A stretch of DNA of 64,000 nucleotides from Hypericibacter sp049323455. GTDB taxonomy: Bacteria; Pseudomonadota; Alphaproteobacteria; Dongiales; Dongiaceae. Positions 24,593 through 32,898 of the stretch are shown in pieces (the first letter of the stretch is position 1; every line of letters starts with the position of its first letter). Where the stretch lies: the NCBI GenBank assembly GCA_049323455.1, contig JBMONF010000017.1, positions 1 through 64,000 on the forward strand, in the 5' to 3' direction. The translations under genes were made by a program, and so were the position numbers. The notes below the pieces were generated by a model, which was not told the DNA's origin, did not search any database, and was given only the letters and a program-made list of their open reading frames with translations.

Positions 24593-26578
24593 ATGCCCGA
24601 TCATGACACCCTCGCCGAAGCCCGCGAGGCCTTCGAGCTGTGCGCGGAGGCCGAGGCCGAGAACCGCGCGGCGGCGCTCGACGATCTCAGGTTCGCGCGG
24701 CTGGGCGAGCAGTGGCCGGACGAGGTGCGCCGGCGGCGCGAGCGCGAGAGCCGGCCCTGCCTCACCATCAACAAGCTGCCGGCCTTCGTCCGCCAGGTCG
24801 TGAACGACGCGAGGGCCAACAAGCCCGCGATCAAGGTCTGGCCCGTGGACGACGCGGCCGATCCGGCCACGGCCGCGGTGATGAACGGGCTCATCCGCAA
24901 CATCGAGCAGGTCTCGGACGCGGACGTGGCCTACGACACGGCGGTCGAGTTCGCCGTCACCATGGGCTTCGGCTATTTCCGCATCGGGATCGAGTACGCC
25001 TTCGACGACAGCTTCGACAAGGAGCTGCGCATCCAGCGCGTCGCCAACCCGTTCTCGGTGTTCGGCGACCCGCACTCGACGGCGGCCGACAGCTCGGACT
25101 GGAACATGGCCTTCGTCACCGAGCTCATGCCGAAGCCCCTCTTCGAGAAGCGCTGGAAGGGCGCCAGGCCGGTCGATTGGGAGGATCTCGGCTATACGAG
25201 GCTGCAGCCGCCCTGGGCCGAGGAGGATCGTGTCCTGGTGGCGGAATGGTGGTCGCGCGCGGAGATCGACCGGCCGATCCTGCTGCTCTCCTCGGGCGAA
25301 GTGGTGGACCGCGCCGCTTACGAGAAGGGCCGCGACCTGTTCGACCTGCTGGGCGTCGCGGTCAAGGCCGAGCGGACCACCAAGAGCCACAAGATCACGC
25401 AGCGCCTCATGACCGGCGCCGAGATCCTCGAGACCAACCAATGGGCCGGGCGATATATCCCCATCGTTCCCGTCTATGGCGACGAGATCAATCTCGAGGG
25501 CAAGCGCCTCTTCAAGTCGCTGATCCGCGACGCCAAGGACGCGCAGCGGATGTTCAACTACTGGCGCACCACCACGACCGAGCTGGTGGCGCTCGCCCCC
25601 AAGGCGCCCTTCATCGGGCCCAAGGATGCCTTCAGCGCCGCACCCGAGAAGTGGGACACGGCCAACACCGAGAGCTGGGCCTATATCGAGTATGAGGGCC
25701 CGGTCCCGCCGCAGCGCCAGCCCTTCACCGGCGTGCCGGCCGGCGCCTTGCAGGAGGCGCTCAACGCGTCGGACGACATGAAGGCGATCATCGGGATGTA
25801 CGACGCCTCGCTCGGCGCGCGCTCGAACGAGACCTCGGGCCGGGCCATCCTGGCGCGCCAACGCGAGGGCGACGTCTCGACGTTCCATTTCATCGACAAC
25901 CTCAGCCGCGCGATCCGGCATGCGGGGCGCGTGCTGATCGACCTGATCCCGCTGGTCTATACGCCGGGCCGGATGGTGCGGGTGCTGGGGCCGGACGGGA
26001 GGACGGCGGCGAATGTCCGGCTGGGGCTTCAGAGGCCAGATGACGGATATCGGGTATCAGAGGGCGCAAGCGCGCCGGCGATGGCGCAGCCGCAAGCTCC
26101 GATGGCCGATACCCGATCCCTGGCCTCCGGCTTGGGCTTCGATCCCTCGGGCGTCTATGACTTGAGCGCCGGCAAATACGACCTGGTGGTGGAGGCGGGG
26201 CCGTCCTACTCGACCAAGCGCGAGGAGGCGGCGAGCCAGATGATCGAGCTGCTGCGGGCCTTCCCGCAGGCCGCCCCCGTGATCGGCGATCTCCTGGCGA
26301 AGAACCTCGATTGGCCCGGCGCGGAGGAGATCGCGGATCGGCTCAAGACGCTCCTGCCGCCATCGCTTCAAGGCCCGGACGATCCGCGGGTGCCGCAGCT
26401 CGAGGCCGCGCTCCGGCAGCTTCAGGCGAAGCTGCAGCGGCTCGAGGCGGACAAGTCGATCGAGGCCGCCAAGCTCCAGGTCGAGGCCTTCGAGGCGCGG
26501 ACGAGCCGCCTCAAGGCCGAGGCCGAGCTCCGGCGTGCCGCCGCGGCGGCGACACCCACCTCTCCCAGCTTCGGGTAA
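24593..26578 (+). CDS. P22-like phage portal protein
   Basis: The 661-residue protein is of the P22 gp1 type. The N-terminal part has LTINKLPAFVRQVVNDARAN and KPAIKVWPVDD. The central wing/stem has GYFRIGIEYAFDDSFDKELR, NPFSVFGDPHS, FNYWRTTTTELVALAPKAPF and SNETSGRAILARQREGD. A helical, coiled-coil C-terminus (about 600-655) follows, as in the P22 barrel. Twelve copies form the ring at the DNA entrance. Residues about 478-512 are encoded by a dispersed repeat. I use ATG 24593; the frame is open further upstream. Confidence 0.93.
   Translation: MPDHDTLAEAREAFELCAEAEAENRAAALDDLRFARLGEQWPDEVRRRRERESRPCLTINKLPAFVRQVVNDARANKPAIKVWPVDDAADPATAAVMNGLIRNIEQVSDADVAYDTAVEFAVTMGFGYFRIGIEYAFDDSFDKELRIQRVANPFSVFGDPHSTAADSSDWNMAFVTELMPKPLFEKRWKGARPVDWEDLGYTRLQPPWAEEDRVLVAEWWSRAEIDRPILLLSSGEVVDRAAYEKGRDLFDLLGVAVKAERTTKSHKITQRLMTGAEILETNQWAGRYIPIVPVYGDEINLEGKRLFKSLIRDAKDAQRMFNYWRTTTTELVALAPKAPFIGPKDAFSAAPEKWDTANTESWAYIEYEGPVPPQRQPFTGVPAGALQEALNASDDMKAIIGMYDASLGARSNETSGRAILARQREGDVSTFHFIDNLSRAIRHAGRVLIDLIPLVYTPGRMVRVLGPDGRTAANVRLGLQRPDDGYRVSEGASAPAMAQPQAPMADTRSLASGLGFDPSGVYDLSAGKYDLVVEAGPSYSTKREEAASQMIELLRAFPQAAPVIGDLLAKNLDWPGAEEIADRLKTLLPPSLQGPDDPRVPQLEAALRQLQAKLQRLEADKSIEAAKLQVEAFEARTSRLKAEAELRRAAAAATPTSPSFG
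26027..26130. repeat. Dispersed repeat inserted in frame in the portal gene
   Basis: An imperfect inverted repeat has one arm AGAGGCCAGATGACGGATAT with CGGGTATC. Read on the minus strand, the other arm is GAGGCCAGGGATCGGGTATC with GGCCATC. It encodes residues about 478-512, an Ala/Pro/Gln-rich low-complexity patch between two conserved portal segments. Related words occur at 22286-22318 and 37855-37928. Confidence 0.65.
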
Positions 26579-26582
26579 GGCT

Positions 26583-26695
26583 CGACATTCGGCCCTGCCG
26601 GCTCCGCCGGCATTCGAATCAAAGAGCGGGCCTTCGCCCGCGGGCCAACCCTCCGCAACCCTCTCCTCCCGCTGACGCGGGCGGAGAGGTCAAGA
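26583..26695. repeat. Dispersed GC-rich intergenic repeat, copy 3 (inside the prophage)
   Basis: Between portal and scaffold lies the same set of words found at 7-125, here in reverse order and strand: CCCTGCCGGCTCCGCCGGC, AAAGAGCGGGCCTTCGCCCG, CGGGCCAACCCTCC, CCCTCTCCTCCCGCTGACGC. Its presence in the prophage shows the element has spread after phage integration or came by exchange with host DNA. Confidence 0.65.
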
Positions 26696-26721
26696 AAGAC
26701 AGACCGAGCACAGAATCCATC

Positions 26722-26744
26722 GGCCGCCGCAAGGCGGCCTTTTT
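26722..26744 (+). terminator. Intrinsic terminator upstream of the scaffold gene
   Basis: GGCCGCC, a GCAA loop, GGCGGCC and TTTTT form a 7-bp GC stem with a U-tract. It lies 69 bp before the scaffold start and could end or attenuate portal transcripts. Confidence 0.75.
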
Positions 26745-26812
26745 CATACCCCCTCCTTCGCGCCGGATGGCGCTACGGAGGGCTTCGCTGACCAACCTTC
26801 GAGGAGTCAGAC

Positions 26813-27703
26813 ATGATTGCCGAAATCGCGATCCATCCGGCGCAGGCCTCGCTCGACGGGGACCTGCCGGACGTCGCCGCCGCCATCGATCCGACCGATC
26901 CCGGCCTCGCGGCCGAGGGCGATTCCGAACTCTCGGAGCAACCGAGCTCGGAACAGCCGGCCTCGGAGGAGTCGTCGGGGGACGACACCGAGGAGGTCGA
27001 GCATGACGGCCAGACCTACCGCGTGCCGAAGGCGCTCAAGGGCGCGCTCATGATGCATGCGGACTATACGCGCAAGACCCAGGAGGTCGCGGCGCAGCGC
27101 CGGGCACTGGAGGAGGCGAGCCAGCGCTTCCTTCAGCAAGTCCAGGCGCAGCAGGAACACTTACGCGACCATGCCGGCCTTGCCGCGATCGACCAGCAGC
27201 TGGCGGCGCTGGCCGGGATCGACTGGGCGGCACTCGCGCAGCAGAATCCCGCCGAGGCGCAGCGGCTGCAGGGCCAGGCGGCCCAGCTTGCCGCCGCGCG
27301 GCAGGCGCTCGTCTCGCGATTGCAACAGGCCGAACAGCAGAAGGCTCTCGATGCACAGCGTCTGCACGCCAGGTGCCTCGAGGACGGCCATGCGGTCCTC
27401 GCTCGCGACATCCCGAACTGGTCGGCCGAGACGGCGGCGAAGCTGAACGACTTCGCCGCGGCGCTCGGCTTCTCGCCCGAGGAGATCGGGCAGGTTCTCG
27501 ATCCGCGCCAGGTCAAGGTCCTGCACCTCGCCTGGCTCGGGCAGCAACTGCAACAGAAGCATCGCGCCGCGACCGAAACGCCGGCCGCAAGCCCCGTGCC
27601 GCAGCTCGGCACGGGCAGCGCGCCGGGACCCCGCGATCCGTCGCGCATGAGCACGGATCAGTGGATCAAGTGGCGCAACGCTTCCCTTCGCAAGAAAAGG
27701 TAA
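26813..27703 (+). CDS. Phage head scaffolding protein
   Basis: The 296-residue protein has a long acidic N-terminus (about 15-62, rich in Glu, Asp, Ser). A YTRKTQEVAAQRRALEEASQ coiled-coil start, a Gln/Ala/Leu-rich helical rod (about 95-195) and a basic end (WIKWRNASLRKKR) follow. This acidic-coil-basic plan is typical of scaffold proteins, whose C-terminus touches the coat. It sits directly before the coat gene (3-bp gap), the normal order in P22-like phages. Confidence 0.85.
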   Translation: MIAEIAIHPAQASLDGDLPDVAAAIDPTDPGLAAEGDSELSEQPSSEQPASEESSGDDTEEVEHDGQTYRVPKALKGALMMHADYTRKTQEVAAQRRALEEASQRFLQQVQAQQEHLRDHAGLAAIDQQLAALAGIDWAALAQQNPAEAQRLQGQAAQLAAARQALVSRLQQAEQQKALDAQRLHARCLEDGHAVLARDIPNWSAETAAKLNDFAAALGFSPEEIGQVLDPRQVKVLHLAWLGQQLQQKHRAATETPAASPVPQLGTGSAPGPRDPSRMSTDQWIKWRNASLRKKR

Positions 27704-27706
27704 GCC

Positions 27707-29863
27707 ATGGCCAACACTCTTCTCACGCCCACGCAAGTCACGCGCGAGGCACTTCGGATTAACTAGCAGTCCCCTTGCCGGGTGACCGGCATTGAATAAC
27801 GCCGTGAATTCGGTGGAACCCTAAGTTGTGCTGAGGTACTCTGTGGCAACCTGCCATTAGGGACTCGCCGCAATATGGCAACACCGAGCCAAGGCTTGAT
27901 GAGGTGCAAGGTCTGCAGAAATAGTGCGGACCAACCGCACAGGACGTACAAACAACTGTGCGACCTGTGCGGAAAGAAACGTCAGGTGGAGTATCAGCGG
28001 CAGTATCGTCAAAAGCAAAAGCTCCTAGCGAGGCCGGTAACCTGCAAGGGTTGCGGCAAGACATTCACGACCGAAAGAACCGGGCGGTCATGGCGATGTC
28101 CTGAATGTTTGGTCGAATATTAGCGCAGGCATAGAGAGGCGAAAAGGGAATGGCACGCGGCCTATTCTCGAAAGTATCGGGCCAAGCTAGGGCAGGCGTA
28201 TAAGAAAAAAATGGTTGAGCGTCGGCAACGTTTGATAGCCGACATGACGCCGGAAGAACTCTCAGCTTTCCGGGAAGCCGAAAGGTTGAAGACGAAACGG
28301 CTCAACGCTGCCCTTAAGTCAGAAGTCTTCGCTGCCTATGGCGGATGGAAATGCGCCTGCTGTGGAGAGACGGAACCTGCCTTCCTGACGATTGACCACA
28401 TGCTCAATGACGGAAGCAAGCTTCGTCGCGAAGGGGTGCATGGGCATAGCACCCAGTTCTACCGATGGCTGAAGAAAAGCGGCTTCCCTCCCAACTTTCA
28501 GGTGCTTTGTATGAACTGTCAGTTCGGCAAGCGCATGAATGACGGGACTTGTCCTCATCAAGCAAGGTGTAACGACTAGCCCATATGGGCGTAGAGCCAA
28601 GCAGCTCGAAGCGCGGCGGACCCCATCGCGGGTCATGAGATAGTCTGCTCTGCATCGGAAACATGCAGCGGCCCGAAAGGGCGGGGACGGCGTAGCGAGC
28701 CGTCCTGAACATGAGGTCTCCATCAGAAACTCAACTTCGTCGGTACCATCAACCGGCAGTACGACGAGAGCTTCGCCAAGTCCGGCGCCAAGATCGGCGA
28801 CACGCTGAAGATCCGGCTACCGAACCAGTACACGGTCCGCAGCGGCGCCGCGCTCTCGACCCAGGACACGACCGAGTCGAGCGTGCTGCTCCAGGTCGCG
28901 ACCCAGAAGGGCGTCGACCTCAACTTCACCTCGGTGGAGCTGACGCTCTCGCTCGACGATTTCTCCCGGCGCATCCTCGACCCGGCGATGTCGGTCCTGG
29001 CGGCCTCGATCGAGGCCGACGCCATGACCATGTACAAGGACGTCTATCAGGAGGTGGCGAATGTCGGCCAGCCCATCACCTTCTCCAAGGTGCTGGCGGC
29101 CCGCAAGATCCTGAACGACTCGCTGGCGCCGATCGACAGCGACCGCACGGCCAATCTCAACACCCAGGACAATGTCGACCTGGTCGACGCGCTCAAGGGC
29201 CTGTTCCAGGACAGCAAGGAGATTGCCGAGCAGTATCGCGAGGGCATGATGGGCCGCACGGCGGGCTTCGATTTCTACGAGAACACGCTGTGGCCCTCTC
29301 ACACCGTGGGCACCAAGGCCGGCACGCCGCTCGTCAACGGCGCGTCGCAGACCGGCGCCTCGCTGGCGACCGACGGCTGGACCGCTTCCTCGGCGATCCT
29401 GAAGAAGGGCGACGTCTTCACCATCGCCGGCGTCTTCAAGGTCCATCCCGAGAGCAAGGCCTCGACCGGCATCCTGCAGCAGTTCGTCGTCACGGCCGAC
29501 GTGATCGCGGACGGCGTCGGCAACGCCACGCTTCCGATCAGCCCGGCGATCGCGACCGCGGGCGCGGGGCAGAACGTGTCGAACGCGCCCGCCGACAACG
29601 CCGCGATCTCGGTGGTCGGCACCGCTTCGACGGCGCACGGGCTCTCGATGGCCTATCACAAGGACGCCTTCACCTTCGCGACGGCGGACCTGGTGATGCC
29701 GCGCGGCGTCGATTTCGCGGCGCGCGAGGTGTTCGACGGCATCTCCTTGCGCGTGGTGCGCCAGTACGACATCAACCAAGACCGTTTCCCCTGTCGGCTG
29801 GATGTGCTCTTTGGGTTCAAGACGATCCGGCCGCAATTGGCGTGCCGGCTCGCGAACAACTAG
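27707..29863 (+). CDS. P22-type major coat protein, split by a group I intron (exons 27707-27759 and 28717-29863)
   Basis: Exon 1 codes MANTLLTPTQVTREALR plus two bases of an Ile codon. Exon 2 begins T-CTC-CAT-CAG-AAA, so splicing gives ALRILHQKLNFVG, a continuous P22-coat-family N-terminus. The joined frame is 400 codons including the stop. Conserved segments in exon 2 are KSGAKIGDTLKIRLPNQYTV, STQDTTESSVLLQVATQKGV, LSLDDFSRRILDPAMSVLAA and the GTASTAHGLSMAYHKDAF region. It forms the capsid shell. Unspliced mRNA would stop at TAG 27764 after 19 residues, so coat synthesis depends on splicing. An annotation starting at the internal ATG 28883 would lose the N-terminus. Confidence 0.9.
27760..28716 (+). 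ncRNA. Group I self-splicing intron
   Basis: The pairings expected of a group I intron can be found by hand. P1: exon GGAU (27756-27759) with GUCC (27769-27772), with the U-G pair at the splice site. P2: 27777-27781 with 27786-27790, GUGA loop. P3: ACGCC (27799-27803) with GGCGU (28588-28592). P4: 27811-27815 with 27866-27870. P5: CCCUAA (27819-27824) with UUAGGG (27857-27862). P7: GACUA (28574-28578) with UAGUC (28641-28645). P8-like: 28619-28623 with 28630-28634. P9 hairpins at 28650-28668, 28671-28682 (GAAA loop) and 28685-28705. The intron ends in G (28716). The open frame sits between P4 and P7. Confidence 0.9.
27875..28579 (+). pseudogene. HNH homing endonuclease of the intron, with an in-frame amber stop
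   Basis: One 235-codon frame runs from ATG 27875 to the stop at 28579, broken only by TAG at codon 83 (28121-28123). The N-terminal part has two CxxC zinc ribbons (CKVCRNSA...CDLCGKKR and CKGCGKTF...CPEC). The C-terminal part is a typical intron/free-standing HNH nuclease: KCACCGETEPAFLTIDHML, then FQVLCMNCQFGKR and CPHQ. A CAG-to-TAG change (Gln) is the simplest explanation. Restart at ATG 28211 would give the HNH half alone (122 residues), without a good ribosome site. Such enzymes spread the intron to intronless alleles. Confidence 0.85.
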
Positions 29864-29888
29864 GGCGTCGGCATCGCGGGCGGAACGG

Positions 29889-29945
29889 AAACCCCCTCTC
29901 CCTTCCCTCTCCCCCGCAAGGGGGGGGGGAGGGTTTTCTTTGTGA
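29889..29945. repeat. Short dispersed GC-rich repeat, copy 4
   Basis: After the coat stop, CCCCCTCTCCCTTCCCTCTC and a run of nine G followed by AGGG repeat the pyrimidine/purine arms of the 7-125 family. It could fold into a hairpin downstream of the coat gene. Confidence 0.45.
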
Positions 29946-30003
29946 GGGGGCCTCGACCCGAGCCGACCGCGTGTCGATGGTGGCGACACGAGCACAAGCG
30001 CGA

Positions 30004-30038
30004 GAAGGGAGGGTCCCAAGCCCTCCCTTCTTCATTTT
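30004..30038 (+). terminator. Terminator-like hairpin after the coat gene
   Basis: GAAGGGAGGG (30004-30013), a 7-base loop, CCCTCCCTTC (30021-30030) and TTCATTTT form a perfect 10-bp stem with a U-rich tail. It ends 12 bp before the next start codon and could cap the abundant coat transcript. Confidence 0.75.
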
Positions 30039-30049
30039 GGGAAGAACCG

Positions 30050-30274
30050 ATGGGCCATCCGATCTTTCTCTATCGCCGGCTCGCCGATGGCGGGCTGGAG
30101 GCGCGCATCTTCGATTCCGACGCCCTGCCGCCCGACGCCGAAGGCTGGTCCGACAGCCCGAGCGGGGCCGACGAGGCGGCGTCGCAAGAACAGGCGAGGG
30201 CCGCCGACCAGCCGACCGAGGCGCCGCCACGGAAGCGGGCGAAGGCCTCCACGACGCGGAAGCGTGAGCGATGA
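30050..30274 (+). CDS. Small prophage protein with basic tail
   Basis: The 74-residue protein starts GHPIFLYRRLADGGLEARIF, has an acidic/Pro-rich middle and ends in a basic tail (PPRKRAKASTTRKRER). Short proteins of this type often sit between coat and adaptor genes in podovirus clusters. The ATG follows GGGAAGAACCG and the stop overlaps the next start by 4 bp (ATGA). The function is unknown; a head-associated or DNA-touching role is only a guess from the basic end. Confidence 0.6.
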   Translation: MGHPIFLYRRLADGGLEARIFDSDALPPDAEGWSDSPSGADEAASQEQARAADQPTEAPPRKRAKASTTRKRER

Positions 30275-30894
30275 GCGATTACGGCACGCTGCAGAGCGGC
30301 ATCGCGGACGATCTTGGCCGCGGCGACCTGACGGCGCAGATCGCGGCGCGCATCCGCTCCGCGATCGCGTTCTACGAGAACGAGCGCTTCTGGTTCAACG
30401 AGGGCCGGGCGACGGCCTCGACCTCGATCGGGCAGGAGCTCTATCCGCTGCCGGAGGACTGCATCCGGCCCGAGCGGCTCGCGCTCGCGGCCGGCGACGG
30501 CCAGGAGCCGCTGACGCGGCGCGCCAACGAGGATCTCGACGCGATCTACAGCGCCACGGCGGCGCAGGGACGGCCGCGCGACTGGGCGCTGCTCGCGAAC
30601 CAGATCCGCCTGCGGCCGCTGCCGGACGCGGCCTATGCCATGACGCTCACCTATGTGCGGTCGCTCGGCGCGCTCGCCGATCCGACCGACAGCAACGCCT
30701 GGACGGTCGAGGGGGAGCGGCTGATCCGCGCCCGGGCCGAGTGGGAGCTCTATCAGTACGTGCTGCGCGACGACGCGATGGCGGCGGCCTGCAAAGAGGC
30801 CGAGCTCGAGGCGCTGGCCTCGCTCAAGCGGCGCACCGGCGCGGCGCTCGCCGCGGGCCGGCTCGCGGTCGGGCCGGAATTGGCGGCGAGGTGA
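30271..30894 (+). CDS. Phage head-tail adaptor protein (gp4-like)
   Basis: The 207-residue helical protein has the phage-adaptor pattern: LQSGIADDLGRGDLTAQIAA, RIRSAIAFYENERFWFNEGR, and a LYPLPEDCIRPERLALAAG strand region. A last helix pair (RLIRARAEWELYQYVLRDDA) follows. It would join the portal ring to the gp10-like hub. It is translationally coupled to the previous gene by the ATGA overlap. Confidence 0.8.
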   Translation: MSDYGTLQSGIADDLGRGDLTAQIAARIRSAIAFYENERFWFNEGRATASTSIGQELYPLPEDCIRPERLALAAGDGQEPLTRRANEDLDAIYSATAAQGRPRDWALLANQIRLRPLPDAAYAMTLTYVRSLGALADPTDSNAWTVEGERLIRARAEWELYQYVLRDDAMAAACKEAELEALASLKRRTGAALAAGRLAVGPELAAR

Positions 30895-30901
30895 AAGCGA
30901 C

Positions 30902-31795
30902 ATGACCGACAACGTCTCCATCACGGCCGGGACCGGCACGAGCATCGCGACCGACGAGGTCGGCGGCGCGCACTATCAGAAGATCAAGCTGGTGGACGGC
31001 ACGGCCGACAGCGCGACGGCGGCCGTCGTCACGGGCGCGGGCGCGCTCCTGGTGGACGGCTCGGGCGCAACGCAGCCGGTGAGCGCCGCCGCGCTGCCCT
31101 TGCCGACGGGCGCGGCGACCGAGGCGACGCTGGCGGCGATCGACACGAAGCTCGCCGGCACGCTCAGCGCCGCGATCGCGGGCGCGGTCGAGGTGACGAA
31201 CGACGCCGGCAACCCGCTGCCCGTCTCCGGCACGGTCACGGCCAATGCCGGCGCCGGCCCCTGGCCCGTGACGGGCACGGTGACGGTCGAGGATGGGGGC
31301 GGCTCGCTCACCGTCGACGGCGCCGTGACGGTCAGCGACGGCGGCGGCTCCGTCACGGTGGACGGCACGGTCGCGGTGTCGGCGCTGCCGGCGCTCGCCG
31401 CCGGCGCCAACCTGGTCGGCCGCGTCAGTCCCGAGCCGCAGACGGCGAACGGGCTCTCGATCGCGCGCGTTCTCTCGGCGGCCTCGACCAACGCCACGAG
31501 CGTGAAGGCCGGCGCGGGGCAGGTCTATGCGATCTATGCGCACAACACCAACGCGGCCGTGCGCCATCTCAAGCTCTACGACAAGGCCGCGGCGCCGACG
31601 GTCGGCACCGACACGCCGGTCCTGACCCTGCCGATCCCCGGCAACCTCCAGGGCGCCGGCTTCGTGCTCGACACGGGCGGGATGGGGATCGCGTTCGCCA
31701 GCGGCATCGCGCTCGCCCTCACGACCGGCGTGGCGGATAGCGACACCGGCGCGGTGGCGGCGAACGAGATCGTGGTCAATCTGCTCTACAAGTGA
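30902..31795 (+). CDS. Phage virion surface or decoration-type protein
   Basis: The 297-residue protein is rich in Ala, Thr, Val and Gly, with near-repeats in the middle (TVTVEDGGGSLTVDGAVTVS, then DGGGSVTVDGTVAV) that should form beta strands. The N-terminus (VGGAHYQKIKLVDGTADS) and C-terminus (ANEIVVNLLYK) match structural proteins common in alphaproteobacterial podoviruses. The gene is very high in GC, unlike the next one. The precise location in the virion is unknown. Confidence 0.7.
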   Translation: MTDNVSITAGTGTSIATDEVGGAHYQKIKLVDGTADSATAAVVTGAGALLVDGSGATQPVSAAALPLPTGAATEATLAAIDTKLAGTLSAAIAGAVEVTNDAGNPLPVSGTVTANAGAGPWPVTGTVTVEDGGGSLTVDGAVTVSDGGGSVTVDGTVAVSALPALAAGANLVGRVSPEPQTANGLSIARVLSAASTNATSVKAGAGQVYAIYAHNTNAAVRHLKLYDKAAAPTVGTDTPVLTLPIPGNLQGAGFVLDTGGMGIAFASGIALALTTGVADSDTGAVAANEIVVNLLYK

Positions 31796-31803
31796 GGTGC
31801 GCT

Positions 31804-32493
31804 GTGGTGATTTCTTGCGCTCTCACTGACAATCAGAACAGCAACACATCGGCCACGATTTACACGTTCCCCGCAATGAGTTTGGGGGCCGAGGCAAGCG
31901 ATCGGCATATCCTAATTCTTGTAAACGCTGGTCTAACGTCATCCAGCGTTCCTCCAATATCTTCCATCACCGTTGGTGGCAATACGGCCACATCTGTCAA
32001 GGAAATAACTCACACCAATTTGGGCTTTAGCATTCGTTCGGCTGTTTGGATTGTGGCCGTTCCGACGGGCACGACTGGCGCCGTGGTTATCACCTTTGCG
32101 TCAAGCATGGGGCGTTGCGCTGCCGCATTGCTCCGTGTCACAGGCCTCGCAAGCGCCGCCGCTTATGCGACAGCGAGCGATACGGTCAATCCGTGCACAA
32201 AAACCATTGATGTGCCGGCTGGTGGCCTTCTTGTTGGCACGTCATGCACCGCGCTTTCGTCTGGAACGCCGGTTTGTGCCTGGACGAATCTGACAGAATC
32301 CTATGATACCCCGATAACAGGTTCAACGACTGGCACTAGCGGCGCGTTTGACACATTCGCGTCTGCGCAATCGGCGCTGTCAATTACGGCGAACTGGAGC
32401 GGTGGGTCGTCGGTCATAACTGACATGGCTTTGGCGTCGTTCTCTGCCGCGGCTACGGCTGCTCCGCGATTGCCGCTGCTAAGCGTCGGCTAG
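31804..32493 (+). CDS. Putative phage structural protein in lower-GC DNA
   Basis: The 229-residue protein is Thr/Ser/Ala-rich and beta-like (SSSVPPISSITVGGNTATSV, SAVWIVAVPTGTTGAVVITF, DVPAGGLLVGTSC), a pattern seen in virion proteins that display on the surface. I take GTG 31804 (or 31807), which follows GAGG, over GTG 31792. Base use is clearly more AT-rich than in neighbours, and it marks the left side of a lower-GC block (31.8-34.4 kb), so it was probably acquired separately. Confidence 0.65.
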   Translation: MVISCALTDNQNSNTSATIYTFPAMSLGAEASDRHILILVNAGLTSSSVPPISSITVGGNTATSVKEITHTNLGFSIRSAVWIVAVPTGTTGAVVITFASSMGRCAAALLRVTGLASAAAYATASDTVNPCTKTIDVPAGGLLVGTSCTALSSGTPVCAWTNLTESYDTPITGSTTGTSGAFDTFASAQSALSITANWSGGSSVITDMALASFSAAATAAPRLPLLSVG

Positions 32494-32702
32494 TCGCCTT
32501 TATGTTCGGTCCAGTAGGCGAGTGTTCCGTACTCAAGGAGCCCCAGTGCGATGAGACTACCCGGCTGCGCCTCGGCCAGCATCTTCGCAGCCTCTACCGC
32601 AGACATTTTCTCGCCGATGACTTCGCTCTTTTCTTCACCGATGCGGAGTACCCAGTAGGGTTCCCACTCGGCGCTGACTTCCTCGGCCTTTGTCGCGCTC
32701 AT
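32490..32702 (-). CDS. Small acidic protein encoded against the structural operon
   Basis: The 70-residue protein is acidic (EVSAEWEPYWVLRIGEEKSE, AVEAAKMLAEAQPGSLIALG) and reads like a real folded protein. AGGAG precedes its ATG by 7 bp on the minus strand. Its stop overlaps the end of the plus-strand gene by 4 bp. No family is recognised. Minus-strand genes inside a phage structural operon are usually cargo with their own promoter. Confidence 0.6.
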   Translation of the reverse strand: MSATKAEEVSAEWEPYWVLRIGEEKSEVIGEKMSAVEAAKMLAEAQPGSLIALGLLEYGTLAYWTEHKGD

Positions 32703-32898
32703 GAGATGGCTCCTGTGAAAGTTCCAATACTACCGCCGCCGCTCGCCGCCAACCAATAGGAATTGCACCCTGGTAGACGTCGCCTACCTGATTAGCTGTC
32801 CGTACATCTGTCGGCTACAACGGGGCATTCCAAGGGGGAGTGTTGGCAGTCGCACCGACATGATCGCAAGCAGCGCGCAGTCCATCTAGTTCATCAAT

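Noticed and set aside
28121..28123. Amber codon as pyrrolysine or programmed readthrough
   Set aside because: No PylT/PylS or readthrough signal is seen; a plain nonsense mutation in a homing endonuclease is the simpler reading.
28883..29863. Coat protein starting at the internal ATG 28883
   Set aside because: It would drop about 55 conserved residues that are coded upstream to 28717 and, across the intron, from 27707.
32703..32759. Short plus-strand frame reading VKVPILPPPLAANQ
   Set aside because: Only 14 codons from the possible GTG, no ribosome site, and antisense to the promoter side of the 32702 gene.
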